Assembly: GCF_021155775.2 (NCBI RefSeq)
Contig: NC_060235.2
Coordinates: 19,397,598 to 19,461,597 of the forward strand
Length of the DNA: 64,000 bases
Direction of reading: 5' to 3'
Source: Neodiprion pinetum
Lineage: Eukaryota; Arthropoda; Insecta; Hymenoptera; Diprionidae
Positions 1-12,487 of the stretch are shown piece by piece. Under the pieces are notes generated by a model. The model was not told the DNA's origin, searched no databases, and was given only the letters and a program-made list of their open reading frames with translations. The number at the start of each line of letters is the position of its first letter. Positions within the stretch are counted from its first letter, which is position 1. The position numbers and the translations under genes were made by a program.

Positions 1-601
1 TTTCATTTGGTTTACAGGGCCAATTTGATATTACAGTTTGTTGAAATAACAAATTTCGGTGAAATATCATGAAATTATGTATTTTTTAATTTTTTATCAA
101 TTTGAAACGAAGCATCGATGTCTCAGTTTTTGTTTATAATTCAAGTATTTTCAAAGAGAATCGCCATGGCTTACGAATATAATAATTCGATAACGCTCAA
201 AGAAACATCTCGTAATAAAATTGAAAAATGAAAAAATTCATACAGTTTACTTTGTCCGGAACATCAATTAAGTACCTACGATATCGACTCAGCTGGTGGT
301 CAAATAATCTCTGAAATAATCATGTGTTTGTAAGATATTTGGTAAGTGATCAGTTTATTTACACGAGAATCGGTCTTCCGCAATCGAAAGCAGAATGGAT
401 TGATCAGAGGTTATCTAACTTAATCGCGGGGACATTTGTCAATACGCAGTATAAATTCCAAACAACGCAATCTAATCAAACACGATGATATGTGCGATAA
501 TCATCCGTTGTAGTGACGATCTGTTTACATTGTTCTTCAAATCATTTCTACTTATTTGCTTTGCGCGCAGAGCAAATTAATCGAGCCTTTTTAATTTTCA
601 G
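1..601. other. non-coding sequence upstream of first visible mal exon
   Basis: This AT-rich stretch precedes the first recognised exon of the sulfurase and ends in an acceptor (tttcag) at 601. It is most likely intron of that gene. I looked for the missing N-terminal exon here and found no convincing short ATG-started segment ending in a donor of the right phase (one base left over). Confidence 0.5.
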
Positions 602-3600
602 ATAACTGCTACCTCGATCATGCCGGCGCTACTCTCTACTCCAAAACCCAAATCAAAAACGTCGCCGACGATCTCTCCTCCAACCTTTATGGAAATCCAC
701 ACTCACTTGGATCCGCCAGCAAACTGACCCTGGACATTATTGACCAGATCAGATTCAGGTACGCGCTGAATACGGGGGATTCCACGTCAAATCGAACGAA
801 AAAACGAGATTTTTTCCCCGACTACTTTAGACGTTTTCGCCTTATTACTCACTTGAAGTTCGTATTAAAAGCATCAAATATGAATTTTTTCAGATTTTAC
901 TGACCAAGTATTTTGTTACCGCAGCCAGTCGAATAATCAGCTTTTGACGATTTCTCAAGTTTTCAAGTCAAGATAGCTTGAGATTCAGATGACATATGGA
1001 GAAAGTTCTTATGCAAAAACTTTGCATCTTTGTATGAGATTTCTAAAAATAACTTTGTGCGATTTTTCGTGCCCCGTTAAAGTATAGTTTTTGTGAAAAA
1101 TCTTCGAAAATCTTCCGTAACGAAATAGTGCTTTGATCGAATTGGCTGACATTTTTACGCAGCATGTCTTTTTCAATACCAAAGATTGTATGTAAGTTTC
1201 GTAGCCGGCGAAAAAGTCGTTCAAAAGTTGCAAGTAATAGTTTGCATGGAACTGTGAAATTTCTCATGCATACGTAGGTACTGTAGTATGGCGTTATGAA
1301 TAATGAAAGTTACACAGTCGGTATTACGATACGCGACACATGCTTGAATTCTTACCTTGGACGAATATGCTAAGGAACTCACGGATCATGTCAGGAATCG
1401 TGATAAATGATAGACCGAACTATACCCCTCGAGAAAAAGTCGTCAATTCAGGTTATAAACAACAGGCGTAACAATTGAAGATCGCGCTCAAGTGCGCAAC
1501 AGCGCCACGCGCAGGGTAAGCAAATTAATTGCCGCGCCGCGAAGTTCGAACCGAATTCTCGCCACTGTGTGAATATTTGTTTCGCATCGAAGAAGGCACG
1601 CTGTGTATAAATTGTAGCCCATTTGATTGGAGCACTTTTCAGTTACGAGTAATTTCCGCGCATTTTGTGTCAAAACTACAGTGAAACGGGGTATGAAAAA
1701 TTCGAAAAAATACTCTCGATAAGTTCACTAGAGAACCTAAATTTTATGTGAAGGAACTTTTTTCACATGTCGTCCAGGTTTTAAGCTACGTAGGAGCGAA
1801 AAATCAAAAAATTGTTGAAATCAATTTATTGGATGAGTTGTCGTAAAGAAACCCTACGTCGAAAAAATCTGAAAAAATTCAAAGTTCATCCCTTCAATAT
1901 GTACTTTGATTATGTGAAAGGGCAATCGGATTAAAATGGGTCAGAGGAACTGACCGTTCAATTTGACGCGGAGTACTCCACACATATTTCGTGTCACTGT
2001 GGAAATATGATGGACATGCGGATCGCATAACAAACTATCACCTGAACTCGGCTCTAGCCTTGTGAAAATGTTTACCATACGTGAACTCCTTACAGGTTAT
2101 TTTGTAAAACGTTCGCGGACATTATTAACAACGTCATTTTGTTATAATTTTTAGAGAAATATTTCTGAAAAACAGACCAGAGTGATGAGAAAATTTTTTC
2201 GCCCATGATCTATGCGTTTTTTTTTTTGCGAATTTCTTTTTTTTTATCCGAAATATATTTAACATTCAGTGTTACAATTCTTCTTATTAGAACTTGTCAT
2301 AAATAGCTTCTATCCAATTTACCCCCTTGAGAATATTAACACTGTTTAACTATGATGGTCAGACATTACAAAGAGAGAAGAAAAGTAAAAATGTTTATAT
2401 AATCTAAATTCTTAAATCCTGTATATAATTATAATAATAATCATTGTTATTATTTAGTTTTTCTGATAGTTTCGTTATCCATTTCAGGATCCTGGATCAC
2501 TTTCACACGAGCTGTGACGAGTACAGCGTGATATTCACATCGAGCGCAACAGCGTCGTTGAAGCTCGTGTCCGAGAGTTTCGCGTTTTCTAAATACGACG
2601 AGATCCAAGGCGGAGGATGCGGAAAGTTCGTGTACCTGCAGGATAATCACACTTCCGTTTTGGGAATGAGGGAAGTGGTGGCGGAGAGAGGAGCGGAGGT
2701 TTTCTGCCTAGGGCACGAGGAGGCCTTTAAAATATTTCACGGTGAAAGGAGTCGGAGGACAGAGCCGGAGGTAGAGACCCGGAAGTTGAACTCCCTCTTC
2801 GTTTACCCGGCTCAATGTAATTTCTCCGGGTTGAAATACCCTCTGGAATGGGTGAAGATTACCACCGAGGAAAACGCGCTCGATTATCTCGTCGATGATC
2901 GACGATCTGAGTGGTTCACCATGCTCGACGCTGCTTCCTACGTTGCCACGAACGATCTCGACCTCGCCAAATTCAAACCAGATTTTGTTTGCCTGTCGTT
3001 TTACAAAATTTTCGGATACCCGACCGGAATTGGAGCTCTTTTAGTCAGGAACTCGTCGGCTGGTGTTCTTAGGAAGGTTTATTACGGCGGTGGAACCGTA
3101 GAGATCAGCCTCAGCTCCGACATGTTTCACTCCAAGAGACCCGTTCTCCATGAAAGGTGATTGCCATTTTTCGTTAAGGGGGGTAAAACCGAGTACGAGG
3201 CAGCTGAAAAATTACTTAAATTTTGGGAATTCGTAACTCAACAATCAATTATTCTCAGCCGCCCCCAGTGACATAACTCGTTGTAAATTTCCGGTGAAAA
3301 TCGATGAGAATGAAATCAATAAGTGTTCAAAAATGATTGAATCTTGACGTTACGGTTATAAAAACTCAAACGAAACGCGGACTTATTTGTATAACTTTCG
3401 CAAACTAGCTGTACATGTCGATTTTCGTATAATATCTGAGCATTCTAGTCCATTTTTAATGTTCAGCATGCCAGTAAAAGTAATTATTCAAACGTATTGA
3501 TGATACTTGAAGGATCGACAAATTTTCTTAAAATTTCGTCGTGGTTTGAAAAATATCTTTGATATCTTTTTGGGACAAAAACTGTACGATGTTAAGAAAA

Positions 3601-6369
3601 TTCGATGAGAGAAGAGAGATTCCCCGATTAACAAAATTCGGAAGCTACTACCAACCGATGAATTTTTTGTTCCATGGCTAACACCGTGACCTGCAATAGA
3701 AAATCTATAAATAATTAGCCGGAACTCCATTGGTTAGAGAGGAAGCTCACTGAAAGGAAACTATTCCGTGTAACGTTTATATCTGTGATATAAGGTAATA
3801 AACTAAATGACACCGTTGCAGTTATATAAAACTATTGTGAAAATTACTGAAACTACGTGATACGAACAACGATTTTCCGTAAGCCGCAGGTGATGCGAAT
3901 TTTGAAAAAATTCTAATAGCTAATAACTTAAAATGCTGGACGCCAAATAAAAAGATAAACCTGTATCATAAGTATACTTATATTCTTCTAAGAGTAGGAA
4001 AGTAAACTGACGATACGTTTTTCTTTGTGTTTCCAGGTTTGAGGACGGAACGCTGCCGTTCCTCTCGATAGCGTCACTGCGACACGGTTTCGAAGTCCTC
4101 GAAAAAATTCCTATGCAGAAAATATCCCAGCACGTATTCGGCCTAGCCAAGTGCCTGCACGATTCTCTGCTTGTGATGCACCACTCGAACGGATCGCCGA
4201 TAGCGAAATTGTACTCAGACACAGCTTACGAGGACGCGAGGACTCAAGGTGGCGTCGTGACCTTCAACCTGCTTCGACCGAACGGTGAGACCGTGGGTTT
4301 CGTCGAGTTCCTGAACATGTCTAATCTTCACAAGATCCACGTGAGAACCGGATGCTTCTGTAACCCAGGTGCCTGCCAGAGGCACCTGAAACTCTCGAAC
4401 GAGGAGCTGAAGGAACACTTCAGCGCCGGACACGTCTGCGGGGATGAGAGAGACCTGGTGAAGGGTAAACCGACAGGTGGAATCAGGGTTTCCTTCGGCT
4501 ACATGTCGACCATGTCGGAAGTCACATCGTTAATCGAGTTGGTAAAGAAGTGCTTCGTACATGGACCGGAAGTTGAGAAAGTCCCCGACTGGTGGGGGGC
4601 GCACAGGATGAAAGTCAGGATTAGGCACGGCGATGTTTCTTCGACTAGCGATCTTGCGACGATTCGTCCAAGCTCTGATCAGCACGACTTGGATGAAGGG
4701 TATTTTGAGAACGTGGTCAGAAACGGCGACGGAATTTCGACGGATGCTCGGATTGTTCTGGAGGAAGATGGGGAAGAGGAAGAGGATGGCAGGGATGAAA
4801 AGGTGGCGAAGTGCAAGCTGAGGAGACTATATATATACCCAGTCAAGTCTTGTGCGGCGTATGAAATTCCGGAATCGTGGGTCATTGGGAACAGGGGATT
4901 GAATTACGACAGAGAATGGATGATCACGACAGCTTCGGGCGTCTGTTTGACACAGAAACAGGAGGTCAAACTCTGCTTGATAAGGCCCGTTATAAGGCGG
5001 GCTGACAATGTTTTGGAACTCAACTATCCTGGTAAGCTGTTGAAACAAAAAAAGAACCCAAGATTCAAGTGAACTAGTGAAGCAATTGACCTCATAGTTT
5101 AGGATAGCTTGGTTACTGAAAAATGATACTCATTCGCGTTGGATTTTTTAATTTCTCAACAGTCATGCAAACGTCCATATTCTGTAATCCTGTATATTCA
5201 CAGAGAGTATCAAACAAATTTCAGCATTTTATCATTAACTTTTTTTCGAAAATTGTTATCTTCACGTTAATAAATGTTTTCTGATGTCTCTATAACAGGA
5301 TGGGCAGTCGAGTTGAGTAAAATTTTACACTCGTCAGAAATTCGGTCGTTTTGGATTATGCTTGTTCTAATTAGATATTATTTACTGCATTTTAGTGACG
5401 TTTCATAGAAAAAAATAAATCCATAAAAACGTGGGTAGTCTTGAATCTTGTGTATTGTATAAAAATTGATAAAACTTTCGCAATTACCCTTAACTGATTA
5501 TAAATTAGGACATTTACTTCGATTTATTGACAATTTAAAATCGGTTTGTATATTTCCGAATCGTTATTATATACGATCGAATATCCCAGCGTTTCATTAT
5601 TAATGGAATTTCTATGTTTTAGGCATGCCTTCGATAAAAGTCCCTTTGAAGATCGCAGTGAACGACCCAAGGCCTGCAGGGGCTGTTTGTCGGAGTAAAA
5701 TATGCGGTCATAGAGTGGAAGGGACAGATTGTGGATCTGACGTTTCGGAGTGGCTAAGTTTAAGTTTAGGTCGTCCCGGGCTTAGACTAGTCAAACAAAA
5801 CAGCGAGGCAAAAGGTACAAAGATGAACGGAAAAGAAGAAAAATAATATGGAAGTTATATCCGTAAGCCTTAAATTACGCAAATTTTCAGTGAAAAATGG
5901 ACCGGACATATCCTTCTCGAGTCAAGCTCAGTACTTGTTGATAAACCAAGCGAGCATTCGGTGGCTGGCGGAGAAAATTACCCCGGATTCCGAGTGCGAT
6001 AAGGACACAATTTTGGACAGATTCAGGGGCAACATAGTCGTGGATGGCTGCGAACCATTCGATGAGATGAAATGGACGAGCATAAAAATCGGGAAGACGA
6101 TGTTCCGGGTGAGGATGAATTCAGATTCCTGGTAAATCAAATAATGATTTCTTGCGCTTGAGTAACCAATAATTGCTGAACAGGTCGACGGCCAGTGTAC
6201 GAGGTGCCAGATGATCTGCGTCGATCAAAACACCGGGAAAAAAACTGTGGAACCGTTGAGAACGTTGGCGGAAGAATTTCATGGTAAAATGAGATTCGGT
6301 ATTTACTTGAGCAGAGAGTGTGGCGGAAACGAAGTGATAAGAATCGGTGACCAGATTGCTTATCAATGA
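602..6369 (+). CDS. mal: molybdenum cofactor sulfurase (mal / MOCOS), six exons, 5' exon missing
   Basis: The product transfers sulfur from L-cysteine to the molybdenum cofactor, activating xanthine dehydrogenase and aldehyde oxidase in the cytosol. Exons are 602-758, 2488-3156, 4037-5031, 5623-5814, 5891-6108 and 6184-6369; all junctions are GT/AG and phase-consistent, giving 804 residues to the TGA. The first exon starts with the family motif YLDHAGATLYS. The second holds the PLP-lysine segment SFYKIFGYPTG (Lys codon 3005-3007). The third holds the conserved cysteine motif GCFCNPGACQ near 4350, an acidic linker (EEDGEEEEDGRDE), then the MOSC N-terminal barrel (YIYPVKSC). Exons 4-6 complete the MOSC domain (VEGTDCG, LGRPGLRL, CTRCQMICVD). 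Length fits the family's roughly 800 residues, so only a short N-terminus is missing, in an exon I could not find. The last intron is only 75 bp. The gene converges on the Rdx-family gene downstream. Confidence 0.95.
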
Positions 6370-6449
6370 AACACGCGCGATTGATGTTGGATTAATTTGA
6401 AATCGGTCAGAAACTTTAAAAAGTAATAATATTCTAAGGTTTTTATATA

Positions 6450-6455
6450 AATAAA
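6450..6455 (+). terminator. polyadenylation signal of mal
   Basis: An AATAAA hexamer lies 81 bases after the mal stop codon, within a run of AATAAATA-like sequence. It is the first such signal downstream of the stop. Confidence 0.6.
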
Positions 6456-6482
6456 TAACAATAAGGACTTGTAAGTAATAAG

Positions 6483-6530
6483 ACTCTCGGTCTCTCTCTC
6501 TCTCTCTCATTCTCTCTCTATCTCTCTCGC
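6483..6530. repeat. (TC)n microsatellite
   Basis: An imperfect TC dinucleotide tract sits between the convergent 3' ends of mal and the Rdx-family gene, where the two untranslated regions probably meet. Confidence 0.9.
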
Positions 6531-6549
6531 TTTCGCTTATGTTGCTATT

Positions 6550-7530
6550 TTAAGATATGACACAGTCTATGGGCTGCTCCTTTTTGATTTTCCGCGCTGG
6601 TTGACCCTGGGAAACTTCTTTCGCGAGATCAGCGACGGCCTCATAGTCGGGAAAAGCCATGGTCTGAAGTTTGGAGTATACCAGCTCACCGTTCACCTGG
6701 ACTTCGAACGAAGCTGAAGAAAGGGAAAGGACGTAAAATTAAATGAAGTAATTCTCATTTAAAACGAATGAGACGCATAAAAATATTCCAAAACTATCAA
6801 ACCTTGTCTTCCTTCGCTCCCGGACACTTCCGCGGTGGGAACATCCTTGCGAATTGCATCTGCCATCTCCAAAAATTGCTTTCTATGCCCGCAAGAACCG
6901 CTGTGGATTTTTCAAGATTTCTTATCAGTGACTTAATCACAATTATAATCAAACTGTGCTTAGATGAAAATAATCTTTCCAATTCTCGTGAACGTTTCTA
7001 AATTAATTCTAACTGAAAAATCTTCAAGCCATTTCCTAACTTTTTAATTACTTTCGATTTTGCAGCGAGCTCAATTCGAACTTCTGAACCGAAAACAAAT
7101 ACAAAAAACTCAACTAACATATACGTATTTGATTTCGCATACTTTTTAAGATTAACGCTAAAAGGACGCGAGCTGAAAGTACCCCGCTTCTCAAAAAGTA
7201 ACTGGTATTTGTCTCAATCCGCTGGATCTGATCACAAAAATGATTTTGTTTCTATGCATGATTCCGTGCAAAAAAGCAGACAAATCTTGTCCCACATAAA
7301 GTTCAACCGATACGGAACGGCATAAAACTAAGAAAGCTAACAAAATTTAGCGCAAGTGCTACAAAAAATTTGTTGCATCGTCGCTTGAATTAAGACAAAC
7401 GCGAAGTACCTAAGAATCTTAGGTTACGTTAGCGAGACAGGTTATGTTTTTTTTATCTACACCAATCAACATTGCGACTGATTTCACAGTCAACTTACCA
7501 ATACTCGACATTTATCTTTACGTCAGACAT
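6550..7530 (-). CDS. Rdx-family protein, selenoprotein W / MIEN1-like, Cys form
   Basis: This is a small thioredoxin-like redox protein of the SelW/SelT/MIEN1 (Rdx) family. Exons on the minus strand are 7530-7499, 6900-6803 and 6713-6550; phases match and give 97 residues. The ATG at 7530 opens MSDVKINVEY, directly before the redox motif C11-G-S-C14. In selenoprotein W the second position is selenocysteine (CxxU); here it is a TGC Cys codon at 6893-6891. The central strand-helix segment FEVQVNGELVYSKL and the following PDYEAV are typical of the family. The protein ends CVIS, a CAAX-type prenylation box like that of vertebrate MIEN1. Its 3' end faces mal 180 bp away, and its 5' end is head-to-head with the 8.06-kb gene. 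SelW and MIEN1 orthology cannot be separated by eye. Confidence 0.9.
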
Positions 7531-8055
7531 GTTTCAACAAGAAATCGCAGTCCTTTAGCGGATAGTTTATTACCTCTTCCGAGGCCAACTTTTATACATT
7601 AATGTGAAGGAACTATTTTTTGGTGCTGTAAGCGCCTCACGAGACTCACGACGCGCGACACCCGACACGCAGCGCGTCGGTAACAGTAGGGGTCGGATTT
7701 ACCGAGTACAAGTTGTCAAATAATCCGCTAGATGTTACTAGTGACTAGTTTGTTTTCACCATGATTTTACCGAATGCTAATGAATATGGGATGAATTAAT
7801 CTGTTGGGCACGCATTTGAAGAAAACCAAATACCAGTAAACAAATGACTATCTTCTTTTTAATACAAACCTCGACAACATCAGAGCAGTGGAAAAAAAAA
7901 ATAGTTTTGGACGAGCTTAACTGACGTAAAATTATCAGTGTAATAATCTTCAATATGACGTATTTTTAATTATTTTTCGAACAAATTTTACCGATTAAAA
8001 CCCTCGTTCTGGCAACTAAATTCAAACCAAATCACATTCAAATAATAACGAAGAA
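7531..8055. promoter_or_regulatory. shared intergenic region of two divergent genes
   Basis: These 525 bp separate the start codons of the Rdx-family gene (-) and the Lys/Glu-rich gene (+). A GC- and CpG-rich patch at about 7628-7690 (tandem gcgcg/cgacg motifs) stands out from AT-rich surroundings. Arrangement suggests a bidirectional promoter; no TATA box is obvious. Confidence 0.45.
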
Positions 8056-11000
8056 ATGGAGGAGAACGAAGATGAACCCGACGATGTGAAAAAGGCGACT
8101 CCGGTTGCAGGTGACATCGAGTCTGGAAGGAAAGACGAAACGGCGGGAAGACCAAAGGCCACGGGAAAAAGTAAAAATTCTAACAGCGGCAAGTCACCCC
8201 GTTGTGAAAAACATGCTCGCAAACCAACTGTAAGTTAATCCGAAACGAAAATGATGCTTGCAAAGCAAAAGAATTCTTGCGATTCCCAACAGATTGTCAA
8301 GTCCGAAGCTGACTGTTGTCGTAATAAAATGGCGAGAACCTCGAAGAGCCAAAAAACTATGGCTGTCATGATTTATTCTCCACCCTGCAATCTTCCCAAA
8401 CTTGAAATCGTCCCGCGGCATTGCCTGTCAAAGAAGGAATACGTAGACATGTTGGCCACCCCCAGGTAAAATCGTGATTTACGAATATCGTATATCAAGC
8501 TATGTATAAACATTAGGTCTCGAAATATTTTGGTCAGTTGGGCCAAACAATGTTTGAATCAAAGTTTGAGCAGTGAGGATGAAATTAACCGAGCTGAATT
8601 TCTAAAAAAAAATATCATCCGTAACATGGAAAAACCATCTGAGACGTAACATTGAAATGGCCATTTTAGCTGTTATCACAACTTGAAAGACATCGCATCG
8701 TTATTCCGTTTAAACTAATTTTTTTTGAAAATCTATCCCCCACAAATTCGTTGGGATGAAATTCTAAAAGGGTTAAAATATTTCTCTAATCAAGGTCAAA
8801 AGTTTATTGATTGAGATTTAGAATGGTTATGCATGTATTTTTTTATAACGCGATTGATAGGGAAACTAAGATCAATATCACCCACGATTCAATACTACAG
8901 TTAGACGAAACTCTCCAAATTTGAATCAGTGAATACTCCCAGTTACAAGTATACCTACTACTGGAAAGTATCAATTTACATAGGTACGCTGGAAGTCAGT
9001 TAAACATTAGTGAATCGTCATTGTATATGCACTGGTTTTTTCCACAATTTCCTCATAATTAGAAATCAGTAAGTTTTCACTGATTGAAATTTAGAGTCAA
9101 CGTAATACAATTTTACACGAGACAAGTGATGTATTATACATATAATAATTCATAGTCATGCACAAATTACCAACTATTCAAGTTTTCGCAATGAATTGTT
9201 TCATAATTGTCTATAAAATTTAGTATTGTTTCAATTGATTTCAATTTTAGTGATTTCAGTAATAGCTTTCGAATATTTTTTCTCTTAACCTTTTTTTCTT
9301 TGTATTCTCGTAAGGTCTATAAATCTATGCAGTTAAGAATAAATCAGAACCCGCCTAACTTACAATTATAGACGCGATTTTAATCAAAGAAGCTGACGGT
9401 TGTTTTTTAGCCGGAAGTGCCCGATGGAGTGTTTGGGGAAGACCGTTATGCGAAGAGTACGCCCAATTTCGGATCGGATCAACGAATTGGCTCAACCGGC
9501 CAGGCGATTGGTTGTTGGCACCCTAATGGAACGAGGGGAGAGCCTGCCACCTGAGATGATCAGCAATCTCATCAAGTCGGTCGAAGGGAGTTCCTGCCTC
9601 ACACCCGAGTAATCTTTATTGAAATTTCTCTTCATACATATAATGAACTCTTCGTTAAATACTATTGCGTGAATCTGGCAATTATTGGAATTATTTTACA
9701 GAAGCAAAATCATTTGACAGTTAAATATTTATCGTTTGTTTTCATGTAAAAATGTTTCAGGATAGCATTTTTTCGTATATTTTAATGTTATGACTCTTTT
9801 TCAATCGTTACGAAAGAGTCGAAAGTTGTAGAACGAAATATAAGCATTCACAACAAATAGCGTGCAAATAAAGTCAGGACAATTTACAGAAAAAACAACT
9901 ACGAGTAAGAGACATAGAAAAACTAGCTAATGGTCGTGAAATGATTCAAAAGAACGTAAACGCTTTCACATGTAAATAAAAAATTCTGACTTGAATCCGC
10001 TTATAAAACTTTTCCTTTAAATTTTCTCACAGACAAGCCGAGCACTATTTCCGTGAAAAAGAGCGTCACAAAGATCAAAAGAACGCGGGTAAAATTTTGC
10101 GAAAAAAATGCCGGGAAAAGCCGAAAAATTCCAAGTGTCAGTCGCCGTTGGACAGAGAGGCTGTGATGCACCAGTATTTGATGGCCGAGCGGTTCGTGAG
10201 GAGTATTTTGAAATGGAAATGCCCAATTCCAGTCGACGAGTTCGAGGATATAGCGAGCGTAATTCTCCGCCGACTGAGTTTTGTCCTGGAATACACGCCG
10301 CAGGGCCAACAGGAGGACCTAAAGTCCCAGCAGATGAGGTTTTTAGCTGATATAATCGCCTGCTGGATATCTGGCGTGCTCTTCGAGGTCGCCGAAGAGC
10401 ATAGAAAGGAACTTGAGGAGGAAAAAGCCCGGGCTGAAGAAGAGAAAGCTGCAGCTGCGGAGGATATGGACGATGAGAAGGAGGAGGAAAAGCCAATGAC
10501 GGGGGAGGCAGAGAAAGAAGAGGAAGAATCAGAAGCGGAAGACAAGGCGGAGGATGAGGACCAGAAAAAGGGGAAAGATGGCACGGAAGACATAACCGAT
10601 AAGGGTCCAAGCGAGGACACCGGTACGCAGACCGTCAAGGGGGAAGAGGAAGGCAAGAAGGACAAAATGACAGATGAAGCCGTGGACACAAAAGACAACA
10701 GCGCGCAGGTGGCAGCAGAAAAAGAAGCAGCCGAAGAAAAGGCGAGACTGGAAGCAGAGGCCAAGATAAAGCAGGAACAGAAGGAGAAAGAGCAGGAAGA
10801 GGAGGAGAGGAAGAAAAAAGAAGAGGAAGAGAAGGCTAAAGTGGCGGCTGAGGAGGAAGAGGACAGAAGGAAGAAGAAGGAGCTGGAAGAAGCAGCCGAG
10901 AAGGCAAGGAAGGAACAAGAGGAAGAAGATGAAAAGTTGAAAAAGAAGAAGCAGCAGGAGGAAGAAGAAGCGGAGGAGGAACGTAAGCGGAAGGAAGCTG

Positions 11001-11782
11001 CCGAGGAGGAGGAGAAAAAGCGGAAGGAAGCCGCCGAGGAGGAGGAGAAGAAGCGGAAGGAAGCCGCCGAGGAGGAGGCGAAGAAGAAGCGGAAGGAGGC
11101 GGAGGAAGAGCAAAAGCTGAAAGAAGTCGGGCTGCTGCAGGCCATCGAGGGCATTGGCGACGGCAAGTTGTTCGAGACGGAACTGCCCTTCGTGACCTTC
11201 GGCCGACTGATCCAGGCGGTCTTCGACATGGTAACCGAGGCACCGGAGGGTGACGAGACAGACATGGTTCAAAATCGCATACAGAGGGCGCTGTACGAGA
11301 AACTGTCACGACTTGTGACGCTCGAGAGCCCGGACGCGCTCACGGAGAACCTGAAGGACGTGATCGACGTCTTTTCCGGTAAGGCAGCCGCCTGGCTGAA
11401 GAGCGCGCTGCACGGCTCAGAGGCTGAGTTCCTCCGCGATCATCCCCCCGAAGTTGAGTCGACCGAGATCAGGGACTGGGGAAAATGGCTGGATCGCGTA
11501 GCCGACAGAGCTGGTGATTGGGCGAACTGGATCCACCGAGTGGTCAACGAAGCCGAGGCGAAATCCGCCGGCTCCATTAGTCGTGGCGACTGGCAGAGCT
11601 GGACCAGCGATACTGAGACCAAGGCAATGCTGTGGAGGCGATACTACCTGGAGACCGTTCATCAGGCTCACCACAACAGGATGATGACAGCTGACCGACC
11701 CGTCGTCAAGGCTGGTAAAAAGCGAGGCATTCCCGGTAACGCCGACGAAGTGGAGGTGGAGAACACTGATTTGAGTATCTAG
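8056..11782 (+). CDS. uncharacterised 764-residue Lys/Glu-rich protein, four exons
   Basis: I do not recognise this protein. Exons 8056-8229, 8293-8465, 9411-9608 and 10033-11782 join with consistent phases (0, 2, 2) and GT/AG sites. The 63-bp first intron keeps the frame but carries a stop, so it must be spliced. Residues 1-110 are charged and low complexity. Around 110-180 two LAxP-type segments occur (YVDMLATP; RINELAQPARR), loosely like repeats in THEG-type testis proteins, which is only a resemblance. Residues about 200-305 look globular and helical. About 305-548 is a long Glu/Lys/Ala coiled coil, ending in three tandem copies of an 11-residue unit. Residues 550-764 form a second ordered region rich in Trp (WGKWLDRVADRAGDWANWIH). 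A cytoskeletal or axonemal role would fit such architecture but is not shown. The start has a good context (gaagaaATGG). Confidence 0.8.
10985..11083 (+). repeat. coding 33-bp tandem repeat (KRKEAAEEEEK)
   Basis: Three near-identical 33-bp units encode KRKEAAEEEEK within the coiled-coil part of the gene at 8056-11782. Divergence is mostly synonymous (gctgcc/gccgcc, aaa/aag), and a fourth degenerate unit follows. Confidence 0.8.
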
Positions 11783-11846
11783 ATGCGTGGTTGGTTCATT
11801 TGTCTGGGTGAGAGGTCAGAGTTCCGAATAGTTAAAGTTCAGAGAT

Positions 11847-12070
11847 ACCATTACACAGAATTTTGATACTCCGAATAGTGAAAAGCCCGAATGGTCGAAA
11901 CTCCGAACGGTTAATCTTAAATGGGTAAAAGTCCAAACGTTACTAATCTTCAAACATATAAACGCTCACGGCATATATTGAGCTTGTTCAGGTTCAGAGT
12001 TTTGACCATTCGAAATTTTTGGACATTCGGAGCTTTGACTTCTGGGAATTTCGATATCCCATGTAATGGT
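11847..12070. repeat. imperfect inverted repeat, MITE-like
   Basis: The ends ACCATTACAc... and ...tGTAATGGT are inverted repeats. Homology continues inward, with CTCCGAAT, GAATGGTC and AACTC blocks in mirrored order on both arms. It is about 224 bp, just after the stop of the Lys/Glu-rich gene and probably in its 3' UTR. The element class is unknown. Confidence 0.5.
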
Positions 12071-12481
12071 CTGTTCGCACTTTGTCAATTTGGGAGTTGG
12101 GCCCTCACTCCATTTCGTGTATTCCGGGTGATTTTCTTGAGGATCCCCGACGCTTTACCAACACATAGGCAACTGAAGTCACATTATATCGCATTAAAGT
12201 CACATCTTAAGTCTTTACTGCCATTTCTGAAAAGATAACTTGTCTAATTTTGCAGAGTACGCATCAGATGCTATAATTCATATAGAGACCTTGTTGTCGG
12301 AAATTAAAGTGCAGACCTAAAATGTGACTTTGCATGCTTATCTGCTGATAAAGCGACAGAAAACTTCAAAGAAATCGCTCAGTATAACGAATGTTTGATA
12401 CTGTAACTTCGTTGTAATTAGATTTTGTAACTATAATGACAATATTGATGATGTTAAGCTGTCAGGTATATAAAAAATATT

Positions 12482-12487
12482 AATAAA
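12482..12487 (+). terminator. candidate polyadenylation signal
   Basis: AATAAA 700 bp after the stop at 11782 is the plausible 3' end of the Lys/Glu-rich gene; it is followed by a GT-rich tract (ttgtgaagac, attggttgg). Confidence 0.35.

Noticed and set aside
1009..1267. Overlapping minus-strand frames in the mal intron
   Set aside because: They lie within an intron on the opposite strand, lack similarity and have no splice context.
10138..11309. Long minus-strand open frames rich in Ser, Phe and Leu
   Set aside because: They are antisense shadows of the Glu/Lys coiled-coil coding region of the plus-strand gene.
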